From Aristolochia californica (lineage: Eukaryota > Streptophyta > Magnoliopsida > Piperales > Aristolochiaceae): DNA of 64,000 bases. This document shows, in pieces, positions 39,301-53,597 of this stretch. The position numbers were made by a program, and so were the translations under genes. Where the stretch lies: the NCBI GenBank assembly GCA_029961685.1, contig JARWKL010000008.1:13115981-13179980 (forward strand), in the 5' to 3' direction. The notes below the pieces were generated by a model. The model did no database searches. It saw nothing but the letters and a program-made list of their open reading frames with translations, and was not told the origin of the DNA. Numbering within the stretch: the stretch's first letter is position 1; each line of letters starts with the position of its first letter.

Positions 39301-42300
39301 TTACAAGATGAAGGGAAAGTGAAAACTCAAGTTTTGATTTAAGAAAAAAGTATACATCTAAAATAGAAATGCACAATGCATACATGTAGAGAGAGATAAT
39401 TCCAAAAAGTGACTGTAATTTTTAGGGATTGTAAACTCTTTTTAGTATTTATATATCTGGTTCTGCAATTGTCGGGAAAAGGGGGAGGTGGGGGATTTTT
39501 AACTGAGTGTTTGCTCCCAATCCAATAGTCATTCTTTACAAAAATATAGCCTGTTACACATGATAAATCACTTTGCAATCATCTATGTCCTATAGGTCAG
39601 CATTTTGTATTTGGGAAAATTAATGGCTTGTTTGACTCAGGTAAATACCCACTGCACGTTCACTTGAGAATTTAAAGTTATTCTCTTTAAAAGGTTTGGA
39701 TCCGTAGGTCATTTGCAACTTTAACTTGTTTCAAGCATGCATCTCCATTTTTTAAAATATGTGTAGAAAAATTTCTTTCTTATAAAATCCATAGCTATTA
39801 GGGTTGAACTAGGAGAATTTCCCAAACTTGGATAACTAAACCTTTGTGTTCGTTTGTGGTGCGAGAATAAATTTTCTTTACTTACATTAATTTATTGCTT
39901 TAAATTCTTACCATCCATAAACTTTAAAATTTTCATTTTGTTGTGATCTATTTGCCTTTTATCTTTTTTTTTTTTGTTTACGTGATGAATGGAAAGTGAA
40001 AACTCAAGTTTTTATTTCAGAAAAAACATACATCTAAAATGGAAATGCACAATGCACAAATGTAGAGAGAGAGACTTTTAAAAAGTGTCTATAATTTTTA
40101 GAGATTGTAAACTCTTTTTAGTTTTTATTGATCAGGTTTACAATCGTCGGGAAAAGGGGGAGGCGGGGGATTTTTAACTGAGTGTTGAGTCCTAATCCAT
40201 ATGTCATTCCTCACAAAAATATAGCTAGTTACGGATGATAAATCACTTTAAAATCTTCTATGATTGTTTAGTTAGCTTTTTCAAAATGGGCAAAATAATG
40301 GCTTGCTTGACTTGGGTAAATATCCCACCACACGTTCACATGAAAATTTAATGTTATTTTCTTTAAAAGGGTTGGATCCATAGGTCATTTGCATCTTTAA
40401 CATGTTTCAAACATCTATATCCATTTTTTAAAACATGTGTAGAAAAATATCTTTCTTATAAATGTCCGAGCTATTAGACTTGAACTAGAGGAATTTCCCA
40501 AATTTGGATAACAAAACTTTTGTGTTTATTTGTGGTGCATGAATAAATTGTCTTTACTTGCATTTTTTTATTGATTTATAGTCTTTCCATACATCAACTG
40601 TAAATTTTTCATTTTGTTGTGATCTAATTGCCTTGTATCTCTTTTTTTTTATTTATGAGATGAAGGGAAAGTGAAACTCAAGTTTTGATTTATGAAAAAA
40701 GCATCCATCTAATATGGAAATGCACAATGCACAAATGTCGAGAATGATAATTCCAAAAAGTCTCTGTAATTTTTAGGGATTGTAAACTCTTTTTAGTTTT
40801 TAATTACTAGGTTTTGCAATTGTCGAGAAAAGGGGGAGGCGGGAGATTTTTAACAGAGTGTTGACTCCCAATCCATAAGTCATTCATTACAAAAATAAAG
40901 CCCGTTACGCATGATGAATCACATTACAATCATCTACGATTGTTAGGTCATCTTTTAGTAATTGGGCGAAATAATGGCTTGTCTAACTCTGGTAAATATC
41001 CCACCGCACGTTCAATTTGGAATTTAATGTTATTCTCTTGAAAAGGTTTGGATCCATTGGTCATTTGCATCTTTAACATGTTTTGAAGCATGCAAGTCCA
41101 TTTTTTAAAACATGTGTAGCAAAATCTCTTTCTTATAAAATTCTGAGCTATTGGGGTTGAACTAGTGGAATTCCGAAACTTGGATAACAAAACTTTTGTG
41201 ATCATTTGTGGTGTGTGATTAAATTTTCTTTACTAACATTCGTTTATTGGTTTAAATTCTTTCCATACATCAACTCTAAAATTTTCTTTTTGTTGTGATC
41301 TATTTACCTTTTACCTCTTTTTTTTGTTTACAAGATGAAGGGAAAGTGAAAACTCAAGTTTTGATTTATGAAAAAAAATACATCTAAAATGGAAATGCAT
41401 GATGCACAAATGTAGAGAGAGATAATTCCAAAAAGTGTCTGTAATTTTTAGGGATTGTAAACTCTTTTTAGTTTTCATTTATCAGGTTCTGCAATCGTCG
41501 AGAAAAAGGGGAGGCGGGAGATTTTTAACAGAGTGTTGACTCCCAATCCATCTGTCATTCCTTACAAAAATAAAGCCCATTACGCATGGTGAATAACTTT
41601 ACAATCATCTATGATCGTTAGGTCAGCTTTTTGTAAATGTACAAAATAATGGCTGGTTTGAGTCGGGTAAATATCCCACCGCCCGTTCACTTGAGAATTT
41701 AATGCTATTGTCTTTAAAAGGTTTGGATACAAAGGTCATTTGAATCTTTAACATGTTTTAAGAATTTTTGTCCATTTTTTAAAACACGTGTAGAAAAATT
41801 TCTTTCATATGAAATTCAGACTTATTAGGGTTGAACTAGTGGAATTTCCCAACCTTGGATAACAAAACTTTAGTGTTCATTTGTGGTGTGTGAAAAAAAT
41901 TTCTTTACTTACATTTGCTTATTGCTTTAAATTGTTTCCATAAATCAACTCTATAATTTTCATTTTGTTGTTATCAATTTGCCTTTTTTCTCTTTTTTTT
42001 TGTTTACGTGATGAAGGGAAAGTGAAAACTCAAGTTTTTATTTAAGAAAAAAACATTCATATAAAATGGAAATGCACAATGCACAAATTTAGAGAGAGAT
42101 AGTTTTAAAAAGTGTATGTAATTTTTATGGATTGTGAACTCTTTTTACTTTTAATTTATCAGGTTCTGCAATCGTCGGGAAAAGGAGGAGGCGGGGGATT
42201 TTTAACGGAGTGTTGACTCCCAATCCTTAAGTCATTACTTACAAAAATAAAGCCCGTTATGCATGATAAATCACTATATAATCATCTATGATCATTTGGT

Positions 42301-43079
42301 CAGCTTTTTGTAAATGGTTGAAATGATGGCTTGTTTGGTTCGGGTAAATATCCCATCGCACGTTCACTTGAGAATTTAATGCTAATCTCTTTAAAAGGTT
42401 TGGATCCATAGGTCATTTGCATCTTTAAACATGTTTCTAGCATGCTTATCCATTTTTTTAAACATGTGTAGAAAAATCTCTTTCTTATAAAATTCAGAGT
42501 TATTAGGGTTGAACTAGTGAAATTTTCCAAACTTGGATAACAAAACTTTTGTGTTCATTTGTTGTGTGTGAATAAATTTTCTTTACTTACATTTTTTTAT
42601 TGCTTTAAATTCTTACCACACATAAACTCTAAAATTTTCATTTTGTAGTGATCTATTTGCCTTTTATCTCTTTTTTTTGTTTACGTGATGAATGGAAAGT
42701 GAAAACTCAAGTTTTTATTTAAGATAAAAACATACTTCTAAAATGGAAAAGCACAATGCACAAATGTAGAGAGAGAGAATTTTAAAAAGTGTCTGTAATT
42801 TTTAGGGATTGTAAGCTCTTTTTAGTTTTTATTGATCAGGTTTACAATCGTCGGGAAAAGGGGGAGGCAGGGGATTTTTAATTGAGTGTTGCCTCCTAAT
42901 CCATAAGTCATTTCTCACAAAAATTAAGGCAGTTACACATGATAAATCACTTTTCAATCTTCTATGATCGTTAGGGCAACTTTTTCTAAATGGGCAAAAT
43001 AATGGCTTGTTTGACACGGGTAAATATCCACCGCACGTTCACTTGAAAATTTAATGTTATTTTCTTTAAAAGGTGTGGA

Positions 43080-43100
43080 TCCATAGGTCTTTCAAGCATG
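43080..43100 (-). repeat. B monomer with ~17-bp deletion
   Basis: CCATAGGTC joins TTTCAAGCATG near 43089, where other units have CATTTGCATCTTTAACATG in between. The next anchor spacing is 659 bp. Confidence 0.7.
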
Positions 43101-44185
43101 AATATCCATTTTTTAAAACATGTGTAGAAAAATCAATTTCTTATAAAATTCCGAGCTATTAGGGTTGACTTAGTTGAATTTCCATAAACTTGGAGAAAAA
43201 AAAATTTGTGTTCATTTGTGGTGTATGAATAAATTTTCTTTACTTGAATTTTGTTCATTGCATTAAATTCTTTCCATACGTCAACTCTAAATTTTTCATT
43301 TTGTGGTGATCTATTTGCCATGTATCTCTTTTTTTATATATGACATGAAGGGAAAGTGAAAACTCAAGTTTTGATTTAAGAAAAAAACATACATCTAAAA
43401 TGGAAATGCACAATGCAAAAATGTAGAGAGAGATAATTCAAAAAAGTTTCAGTAATTTTTAGAGATTGTAAACTCTTTTTAGTTTTTATTTATCAGGTTC
43501 TCCAATCGTCGAAAAAAGGGGGAGGCGGGGCATTTTTTACAGAGTGTTGACTCCCAATCCATAAGTCATTCCTTACAAAAATATAGCCCGTTATGCATTA
43601 TAAATCACTTTACAATCATCTATGATCGTTAGGTCAGCTTTTTGTAAATGGGCGAAATAATGGCTTGTTTGACTCGGGTAAATATCCCACTGTACGTTCA
43701 CTTGAGAATTTAATGTTATTCCCTTTAAAAGGTTTGGATCTATCGGACATTCACATCATTAACATGTTTAAAACATGCATATCCTTTTTTTAAAACTTGT
43801 GTAGAAAAACCTCTTGCTTATAAAATTCCTAACTAATTGGGTTGAACTAGTGGAATTTCCCAAACTTCGATAAAAACGTTTTTGTGTTCATTTGTGGTGT
43901 GTGAATAAATTTCCTTTAATTACTTTTTTTATTGCTTAAAATTATTTCCATACATAAACTGTAAAATTTTCATTTTTTTATGATCTATTTGCCTTTTATC
44001 TCTTTTTTTTGTTTACGAGATGAAGGGAAAGTGAAAACTCAAGTTTTGATTTAAGAAAAAAGTATACATTTAAAATGGAAATGCACAATGAAAAAATGTA
44101 GAGAGAGATAATTCCAAAAAGTGTCTATATTTTTTAAGGATTGTAATCTCTTTTTAGTTTTGAAATATCAGGTTGTTCAATCGTC

Positions 44186-44208
44186 GGGAAAAGGGGGAGG
44201 GGGGGGGG
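44186..44208 (+). other. Extreme G-rich tract in a B monomer (potential G-quadruplex)
   Basis: GGG, AAAA, GGGGG, A, then ten G residues. Here the usual C that interrupts the tract is replaced by G, giving a sequence that meets the canonical four-run pattern. The common version in other units (GGGAAAAGGGGGAGGCGGGG) has three long runs and one GG. Confidence 0.7.
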
Positions 44209-47200
44209 ATTTTTAAGTGAGTGTTGACTCCCAATCCATAACTTATTCCTTACAAAAATATAGCCCTTTGCGCATGATAAATCACTTTACAATCATCTAT
44301 AATCGTTAGGTCAACTTTTTATAAAGGGACAAAATAATGTCTTGTTTGACTCGAGTAATTATCCCACCCCACATTCACTTGAGAATTTAATGTTATTCTC
44401 TTGAAAAGGTTTGGATCCATAGGTCATTTGCATCTTTAACATGTTTCAAGCATGCATATCAATTTTTTAAAACATTTGTAGAAAAATCTCTATCTAATAA
44501 AATTCCGACCTATTAGGGTTCAACTAGCGGAATTTCCCAAACTTGGATAAATACACTTTTGTGTTCATTTGTGGTGTGGCTATAAATTTTCTTACTTACA
44601 TTTGTTTATAGAATTAAAATCTTTCCATATATAAACTCTAAAATTTTCATTTTGCTGTGATCTATTTGCCTTGTATCTCTTTTTTTTTGTTTACGAGTTG
44701 AAGGGAAAATGAAACCTCAAGTTTTTATTTAAGAAAAAAGTATACATTTAAAAAGGAAATGCACAATGCAAAAATGTAGAGAGAGATAGCTCCAAAAAGT
44801 GTCTGTAATTTTTAGGGATTGTAAACTCTTTTTAGTTTTTAATTATCAGGTTCTGCAATCGTCGGGAAAAGGGGGAGGCGGGAGATTTTTAACAGAGTGT
44901 TGACTCCCAATCCATAAGTCATTCCTTACAAAAACAAAGCCCGTTATGCATGATAAATCACCTTACAATCATCTAAGATCCGTAGGTTTGCTTTTTGTAA
45001 AGGGGTGAAATAATGGCTTGTTTGACTGGGGTAAATATCCCACCGGACGTTCACTAGAGAATTTAATGTTATTCTCTTTAAAGGTTTGGATTCAAAGGTC
45101 TTTTGAATCTTAAAAATTTTTCAAACATGTATATCCATTTTTTAAAACATGTGTAGAAAAATCTCTTTCATCTAAAATTCAGAGTTATTAGGGTTGAACA
45201 AGTGGAATTTCCCAAACTTGGATAACAAAAATTTTGCGTTCATTTGTAGTGAGTGAATAAATTTTCTATACTTACATTTGTTTATTGCTTTAAATTCTTT
45301 CCAAACATCAACTCTAAAATTTTCATTTTCTTGTGATCTATTTGCGTTTCACCTCTTTTTTTTTTTTTTACGAGATGAAAGGAAAGAGAAAACTCAAGCT
45401 TTTATTTAAAAAAAAACATACATCAAAAATGGAAATCCACAATGCACAAATGTAGAGAGAGATAATTTTAAAAGGTGTCTGTAATTTTTAGAGATTGTAA
45501 ACTCTTTTTAGTTTTTATTTATCATGTTCTACAATCGTTGGGAAAAGCGGGAGGCGGGGGATTTTTAACTGAGTGTTGACTCCCAATCTATAAGTCATTC
45601 CTTACAAAAATAAAGCCTGTTACGCATGATAAATCACTTTACAATCATCTATGATCGTTAGGTCAGCTATTTTTTAAATGGGAGAAATAATTGCTTGTTT
45701 GGCTCAGGTAAATATCCCATCGCACGTTCACTTGAGAATTTAATGCTATTCTCTTGAAAATGTTGGATCCATAGGTCATTTTCGTCTTTTAACATATTTC
45801 AAACATGCTGATACATTTTTTAAAACATGTGCAAAAAAATCTCTTTCTTACAAAATTCAGAGTTATTAGGGTTGAACTAGTGGAATTTTACCAAACTTGG
45901 ATAACAAAACTTTTGTGTCCATTTGTGGTGTGTGAATAAATTTTCATAACTTACATTTGTTTTTTGCTTTAAAATCTTTCCATACATAAACTCTAAAATT
46001 TTCATTTTGTTGTGGTCTATTTGCCTTTTATCTTTTTTTTTTTTTGTTTACAAGATGAAGGGAAAGTGAAAACTCAAGTTTTGATTTAAGAAAAAAGTGT
46101 ACATCTAAAATAGAAATGCAAAATGCACAAAAGTAGAGAGAGATAATTTTAAAAAGTGTTTGTAATTATTAGGGATTGCAAACTCTTTGTAGTTTTTATT
46201 GATCTGGTTTACAATCGTCAGGAAAAGGGGGAGGCGGGGGAATTTCAACTAAGTGTTGACTCCTAATCCATAAGTCATTCCTCATAAAAATATAGCCAGT
46301 TACACATTGATAAATCACTTTACAATCTGCTATGATCGTTATGTCAGATTTTTCTAAATGGGCAAAATAATGGCTTGTTTGACACAGGTAAAAATCCCAC
46401 CGTACGTTGACTTGAAAATTTAATGTTATTTTCTTTAAAAGGCTTGGATCCATAGGTCATTTGCATCTTTAACTTGTTTCAAGCATGTATATCCATTTTT
46501 TAAAACATGTGTAGAAAAATCTCTTTCTTATAAAATTTCGTGCTGTTAGGGTTGAACTAGTGGAATTTCCCAAACATGGATAACAAAACTTTTGTGTTCA
46601 GTGAATAAATTTTCTTTACTTAAATTTTGTTTATTTCTTTAAATTCTTTGCATACAATAACTCTAAAATTTTAATTTTGTTGTGATCTATTTGCCTTGTA
46701 CTTTTTTTGTATTTATGAGTTGAAGGGAAAGTGAAAACTCAAGTTTTGATTTAAGAAAAAAACATACATCTAAAATGGAAATGGACAATGCACTAATGTA
46801 GAGAGAGATTATTCAAAAAAGTGTTAGTAATTTTTGGGGATTGTAAACTCTTTTTAGTTCTTATATATCTGGTTCTGCAATTATTGGTAAAAGTGGGCGG
46901 TGGGGGATTTTTAACAGAGTGTTGACTCCCAATCCATAAATCTACCTTATAAAAATATAGCCCGTTACGCTTTATAAATCACTTTACAATAATCTATGAT
47001 CGTTACATCAACTTTTTGTAAATGGGCGAAATAATGGCTTGTTTGACTCGGGTAAATATCCCACCGCACGTTCATTGGAGAATTTAATATTATTCTCTTT
47101 AAAAGGTTTGGATCCATAGGTAATTTACATCTTTAACATTTTTAAAGCATGCATATCCATTTTTTAAAACTTGTGTAGAAAAATCGCTTCCTTATAAAAT

Positions 47201-49596
47201 TCCAAACTATTAGGGTTGAACTAGTGGAATTTCCCAAACTTGCATAACAAAGCTTTTGTGCTCATTTGTAGTGTGTGAATAAATTTTATTTACTTACATT
47301 TGTTTATTGCTTTAAATTATTTCCATACATCAACTCTAAAATATCATTTTGTTGTGATCTATTTGCCTTTTATCTCATTATTTTTTCTTACGAGATGAAG
47401 TGAAAGTGAAAACTACAGTTTTGATTTAAGAAAAAAGTATACATTTAAAATGGAAATTTACAGTGCACAAATGTAGAGAGAGATAATTCCAAAAAGTTTC
47501 TGTAATTTTTAGGGATTGTAAAGTCTTTTTAGTTTTTAAATTTCTGGTTCTTCAATCGTTGGGAAAAGGGGGAGGCGGGGGATTTTTAACAGAGTGTTGA
47601 CTCCCAATCCATAAATCATTCCTTACAAAAATATAGCCCTTTACGCATGATAAATCACTTTACAATCATCTATGTTCGTTAGGTCAGCTTTGTTTAAATG
47701 ACCAAAATAATGGCTTGTTTGACTCGGGTAAATATCCCACCCCATGTTCACTTGAGAATTTAATGTTATTCTCTTTAAAAGGTTTGGATCCATAAGTCAT
47801 TTTCATCTTTAACATGTTTCAAGAATGCATATCCATTTGTTTAAACAGGTGCAGAAAAATCTCTTTCTTATACAATTCTGATCTATAAGGGTTGAACTAG
47901 TTGAATTTCCCAAACTTGGATAACAAAACTTTTGTGTTCATTTGTGCTGTATCTATAAATTTTCTTACTTACATTTGTTTATTGATTTATATTCTTTCCA
48001 TAAATAAACTCTAAAATTTTCATTTTGTTGTGATCTTTTTGCCTTTTACCTCTTTTTTTTGTTTACGAGATGAAGGGAAATTGAAAATTCAAGTTTTGAT
48101 TTAAGAAAAAAGCATACATAGAAAATGGAAATGCACAATGCAAAAATGTAGAGAGAGATAATTCCAAAGAGTCTCTATAATTTTTGGGGATTGTAAACTC
48201 TTTTTAGTTTTTATATATGAGGTTCTGCAATTGTCACGAAAAGGGGGAGGTGGGGAATTTTTAACTGAGTGTTGACTCCCAATCCATAAGTCATTCATTA
48301 TGAAAATATTGCCCGTTATGCATGATAAATCACTTTAGAATCATCTATGACCGTTAGGTCAGCTTTTTGTAACTGGGTGAAACAATGGCTTGTCTAACTC
48401 TGGTAAATATCCCACCGCACATCCACTTTGGAATTTAATGTTATTCTCTTTAAAAGGTATGGATCCATAAGTCATTTGCATCTTAATCATGTTTCATGCA
48501 TGCATATCCATTTTTTAAAACATGTGTAGAAAAATCTCTTTCTTATAAAACTCCGAGCTATAGGGGTTGAACTAGTGGAATTTCACAAACTTGGATAACA
48601 AAACTTTTTTGTTCATTTGTGGGTTGTGAATAAATTTTGTTTTCTTACATTTGTTTATTTATTTAAATTCTTTCCGTTCATCAACTCTAAAATTTTCATT
48701 TTGTTGTGATCTATTTGCCTTTTATCTCTTTTTTTTGTTTACGAGATGAAGGGAAAATGAAAAGTCAAGTTTTTATTTAAGAAAAAAGCATGCATCTAAA
48801 ATGGAAATGCACAATGCACAAATGTAGAGAGAGATAATTCCAAAAAGTGTCTGTAATTTTTAGGGATTGTACACTCTTTTTAGATTATATTTATCAGGTT
48901 CTGCAATTGACAGGAAAAGGGGGAGGCAGAAGATTTTTAAGAGAGTGTTGACTCCCATTCCATAAGTCATTCCTTACAAAAATAAAGCCCGTTACGCTTG
49001 ATAAATCAATTTACAATCCTCAATGATTGATAGATCAGCTTTTTGTAAATGGGCGAAATAATGGCTTGTTTGACTCGGGTAAATATCCCACCGCACGTTC
49101 ACTTGAGAATTTAATGTTATTTTCTTGAAATGGTTTGGATCCATAGGTCATTTGCAACTTTAACATGTTTCAAGCATGGTTATCCATTTTTTAAAACAAG
49201 TGTAGAAAAATCTCTTTCATATAAAATTCAGAGTTATTATGGTTGACTAGTGGAATTTCCCAAAATTGGATAACAAAACCTTTGTGTTCATTTGTGGTGT
49301 GTGAATAAATTTTCTTCACTTACATTTGTTTATTGCTTTAAATTATTTCCATACCTCAACTCTAAAATTTTCATTTTGTGGCGATCTATTTGCCTTTTAC
49401 CTCTTTTTTTTTTTTTTATTACGAGATGAAGGGAAAGTGAAAACTCATATTTTTATTTAGAAAAAAACATACTTCTAAAATGGAAATCCAAAATGCACAA
49501 ATGTAGAGAGAGAAAATTTTAAAAAGTGTCTGTAATTTTTAGGGATTGTAAACTCTTTTTAGTTTGTATTTATAGGTTCTGCAATCGTCAGGAAAA

Positions 49597-49612
49597 GGGG
49601 GGGGGGGGGGGG
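49597..49612 (+). other. Homopolymer of 16 G with adjacent ~60-bp deletion
   Basis: The G-rich tract of this B unit has become an uninterrupted G16 run. It is followed at once by ATATAAATCACTTTAC, so the GATTTTTAACTGAGTGTTGACTC part of the block is missing. The unit is 615 bp long. This may be real instability at the G tract or a sequencing or assembly error, since long G runs are error-prone. Confidence 0.75.
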
Positions 49613-51105
49613 ATATAAATCACTTTACATTCATCTATGATTGTTAAGTCAGTTTTTTTCTAAATGGACGAAATAATGGCTTGTTTGACTCGGGTAAATA
49701 TCCCACCGCACGTTCACCTGAGAATTTAATGGTATTCTCTTTAAATGGTTTTGATCCATAGGTCATTCACATCTTTTAACATGTTTCAAGAATTCTTATC
49801 CATTTTTAAAAATATTTGTAGAAAAATCTTTTTCTAATAAAATTCAGAGCTATTAGGGTTGAACTAGTGGAATTTCCCAAACTTGGATATCAAAACTTTT
49901 GTGTCCATTTATGGTGTGTGAATAAATTTTCTTTACTTACATTTATTTATTTCTTTAAATTCTTTCCAAACATAAACTCTAAAATTTTCATTTTGTTGTT
50001 GTTTATTTGCCTTTTATCTCTTTCTCTTGTTTATAAGAAGAAGGAAAGTGAAATCTCAAGTTTTGATAGAAGAGAAAAGTATACATTTAAAATGGAAATG
50101 CACAATGCACAAATGTAGAGAGATATAATTCCAAAAAAGTGTCTGTAATTTTTAGAGATTTTAAACTCTTTTTAGTTTTTAAATATCAAGTTCTTCAATC
50201 GTCAGGAAAAGGGGGAGGCGGGGGATTTATAACAGAGTGTTGACTCCCAATCCATAAGTCATTCCTTAAAAAAATATAGGCCTTTACGCATGATAAATCA
50301 CTTTACAATCATCTACGATCGTTAGGTCAGCTTTTTGTAAATGGCAAAAATAATGTCTTGTTTGACTCGAGTAAATATCCCACCCCACGTTCACTTGAGA
50401 ATTTAATGTTATTCTCTTTAAAAGGTTTGGATCCATAGGTCATTTGAATTTTTAACATGTTTCAAGCATGTATATCCATTTTTTAAAACATTTTTAGAAA
50501 AATCTCTTTCTTATAAAATTCCGAGCTATTAGGGTTGAACTAGTGGAATTTCCCAAACTTGGGTAAAAAACCTTTTGTGTTAATTTGTGGTGTGACTATA
50601 AATTTTCTTACTTACATTTGTTCATTTATGTAAATTCTTTCCACACATAAACTCTAAAATTTTACTTTTGTTGTGGTCTATTTGCCTTTTACATCTTTTT
50701 TTTGTTTACGAGATGAAGGAAAAATGAAAACTGAAGTTTTGATTTAAGAAAAAAGCATACATCGAAAATGGAAATGCACAACGCACAAATGTAGAGAGAG
50801 GTAATTCCAAAAAGTCTCTGTAATTTTTAGGGATTGTAAACTCTTACATTAGTTTTTATATACGAGGTTCTGCAATTGTTGGGAAAAGGGGAGGCGGGGG
50901 ATTTTTAACTGAGTGTTGACTCCCAATCCAAAAATCATTCCTTAAAAAACATAAAGCCCGTTATGCCTTATAAATCATTTTACAATCATCTATGATCGTT
51001 AGGTCAGCTTTTTTTAAATGGGCAAAATAATGGCTTGTTTGACACGGGTAAATATCCACCCGCACGTTCACTTGAGAATTTAATGTTATTCTCTTTAAAA
51101 GGTTT

Positions 51106-53597
51106 GGATACATTGGTTATTTACATCTTTAACATGTTTAAAGCATGCATATCCATTTTTTAAAACTTGTGTAGAAAAATCTCTTTCTTATAAAATTCCG
51201 AGCTATTAGGGTTGAACTAGGGGAATTTCCCAAACTTGGATAACAAAACTTTTGTGCTCATTTGTGGTGTGTGAATAAATTTTATTTACTTACTTTAGTT
51301 TATTGCTTTAAATTCTTTCCATACATCAACTCTAAAATTTTCATTTTGTTGTGATCTATTTGCCTTTCATCTCTTTTTTTTTTTTGTTTAGGAGATGAAG
51401 GGAAAGTGAAAACTCAAGTTTTGATTTAAGAAAAAAGCATACATCTAAAATGGAAATGCACAATGCAAAAATTTAGAGAGAGATAATTCCAAAAGTCTCT
51501 GTAATTTTTAGGGATTGTAAATTCTTTTTAGATTTCATTTTTAAGGCTCTGCAATCGTCGGGATAAGGGGGAGGCAGGAGGCTTTTAACAGAGTGTTGAC
51601 CCCTTAAGTCATTCCTTACAAAAATAAAGGCCGTTGCGCATTATAAATTACTTTACATTAATCTATGATTGTTAGGTCAGCTTTTTGTAAATGGACGAAA
51701 TATTTGCTTCTTTGACTCGGGTAAATATCCCACCACACGTTCACTTGAGAATTTAATTCTATTCACTTTCAAAGATTTGGATCCATAAGTCATTTGCATC
51801 TTTAACATGTTTCAAACATGCTTATCCATTTTTTCAAACATGTGTAGAAAAGTCTCTTTCATATAAAATTCAGAGGTTGAACTAGTGGTATTTCCCAAAC
51901 TTGGATAACAAAACTTTTGTATTCATTTGTGCTGTGTGAATAAATTTTCTTTACTTACATTTGTTTATAGCTTTAAATTCTTTCCATATATCAACTCTAA
52001 AATTTTCATTTCGTTGTGATCTATTTGTCTTTTTCCTCATTTTTTATTTTCCGAGATGAAGGGAAAGTGAAAACTCAAGTTTTTATTTAAGAAAAAAACT
52101 TACATCTAAAATGGAAATGCACAATGCACAAATGTAGAGAGAGATAATTTCAGTCTGTAATTTTTAGGGATTGTAAACTCTTTTTAGTTTTTATTCATGA
52201 GGTTCTGCATTCGTTGTGAAAAGGGGGAGGCGAGGGATTTTTAACTCAGTGTGACTCCCAATCCATAAGTCATTCTTTAAGAAAATAAAGCCCGGTACGG
52301 AAGATAAATCACTTTATAATCATTTATGATCGTTAGGTCAACTTTTTGTAAATGGGCGAAATAATGGCTTGTTTGACTCAAGTAAATATCCCACCGCACG
52401 TTCTCTTAAGAATTTAATGTTATTTTCTTTAGAAGGTTTGGATCCATAGGTCATTTGCATCTTTAACTTGTTTCAAGCATGTATATCCATTTTTTAAAAC
52501 ATGTGTAGAAAAATCTCTTTCTTATTAAATTTCGAGCTATTAGGGTTGAACTAGCGGATTTAAGAAAATAGTATACATCTAGAATGTAAATGGACAATGC
52601 ACAAATGTCGAGAGAGATAATTCAAAAAAGTGTAAGTAATTTTTAGAGATTGCAAACTCTTTTAAGTTTATATTTATGAGGTTCTGCAATCTTCAGCAAA
52701 AGAGGGAGGTAGGGGATTTTTAACTGAGTGTTGACTCCCAATCCAAAAATCATTCCTGAAAAAAATAAAGCTCGTTACGCCTTATAAATCATTTTACAAT
52801 CATCTATGATCGTTAGGTCAGTTTTTTGTAAATGGGCAAAATAATGGCTTGTTTCACTCGGGAAAATATCCACCCCCACGTTCACTTGAGAATTTAATGT
52901 TATTCTCTTTAAAAGGTTTGGATACATAGGTCATTTATATCTCTAACATGTTTAAAGCATGCATATCCATTTTTTTACAACTTGTGTAGAAAAATCTCTT
53001 TCTTAAAAAATTCCGAACTATTAGGGTTCAACTTGTGGAATTTCCCAAACTTGGATAACAAAGCTTTTGTGTTCATTTGTGGTGTGTGAATAAATTTTCT
53101 TTGCTTACATTTGTTTATTCCTTTTAATTATTTCCATAGATCAACTCTAAAATTTTTATTTTGTTGTGATCTATTTGCCTTTTATCTCTTTTTTTTCTTT
53201 ACGAGATGAAGGGAATGTGAAAAGTATAGTTTTGATTTAAGAAAAAAGTATATATTTAAATTGGAAATGCACAATGCACAAATGTAGAGAGAGATAATTC
53301 CAAAAAGTGTCTATAATTTTTAGGGAATGTAAAATCTTTTTAGTTTTTAAATATTTGGTTCTTCAATTGTCGGGAAAAGGGGGAGGCGGGGGATTCTTAA
53401 CAAAGTGTTGACTCCCAATCCATAAGTCATTCCTTACAAAAAAATAGCCCTTTACACATGATAAATCACTTTAAAATCATCTATGATCGTTAGGTTAGCT
53501 TTTGGTAAATAACCAAAATAATGTCTTGTTTGACTAGGGAAAATATCCCACCCCACATTCACTTGAGAATTTAATGTTATTCTCTTTAAAAGGTTTG
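51106..53597 (-). repeat. B monomers of the recurring W-X-Y type order, with one truncated unit
   Basis: Three marked variants occur in order. At 51779, W has TTGTATTCATTTG and TTTCATATAAAATTCAGAG. At 52440, X has TTATTTTCTTT and TTCTTATTAAATTTCGAGC. At 52920, Y has ATGTTTAAAGCATGC and CCGAACTATTAGGG. The same order reappears near 59.7-63.1 kb. Between X and Y a ~196-bp deletion near 52557 joins CTAGCGG to ATTTAAGAAAATAG. Confidence 0.7.

Noticed and set aside
47038..47060. CENP-B-box-like site around TTTGACTCGGGT in B monomers
   Set aside because: It matches about 7 of 9 core positions: the A and CGGG fit, but the TTCG half does not. The pattern is degenerate and plants lack an established CENP-B box function, so I do not call it.
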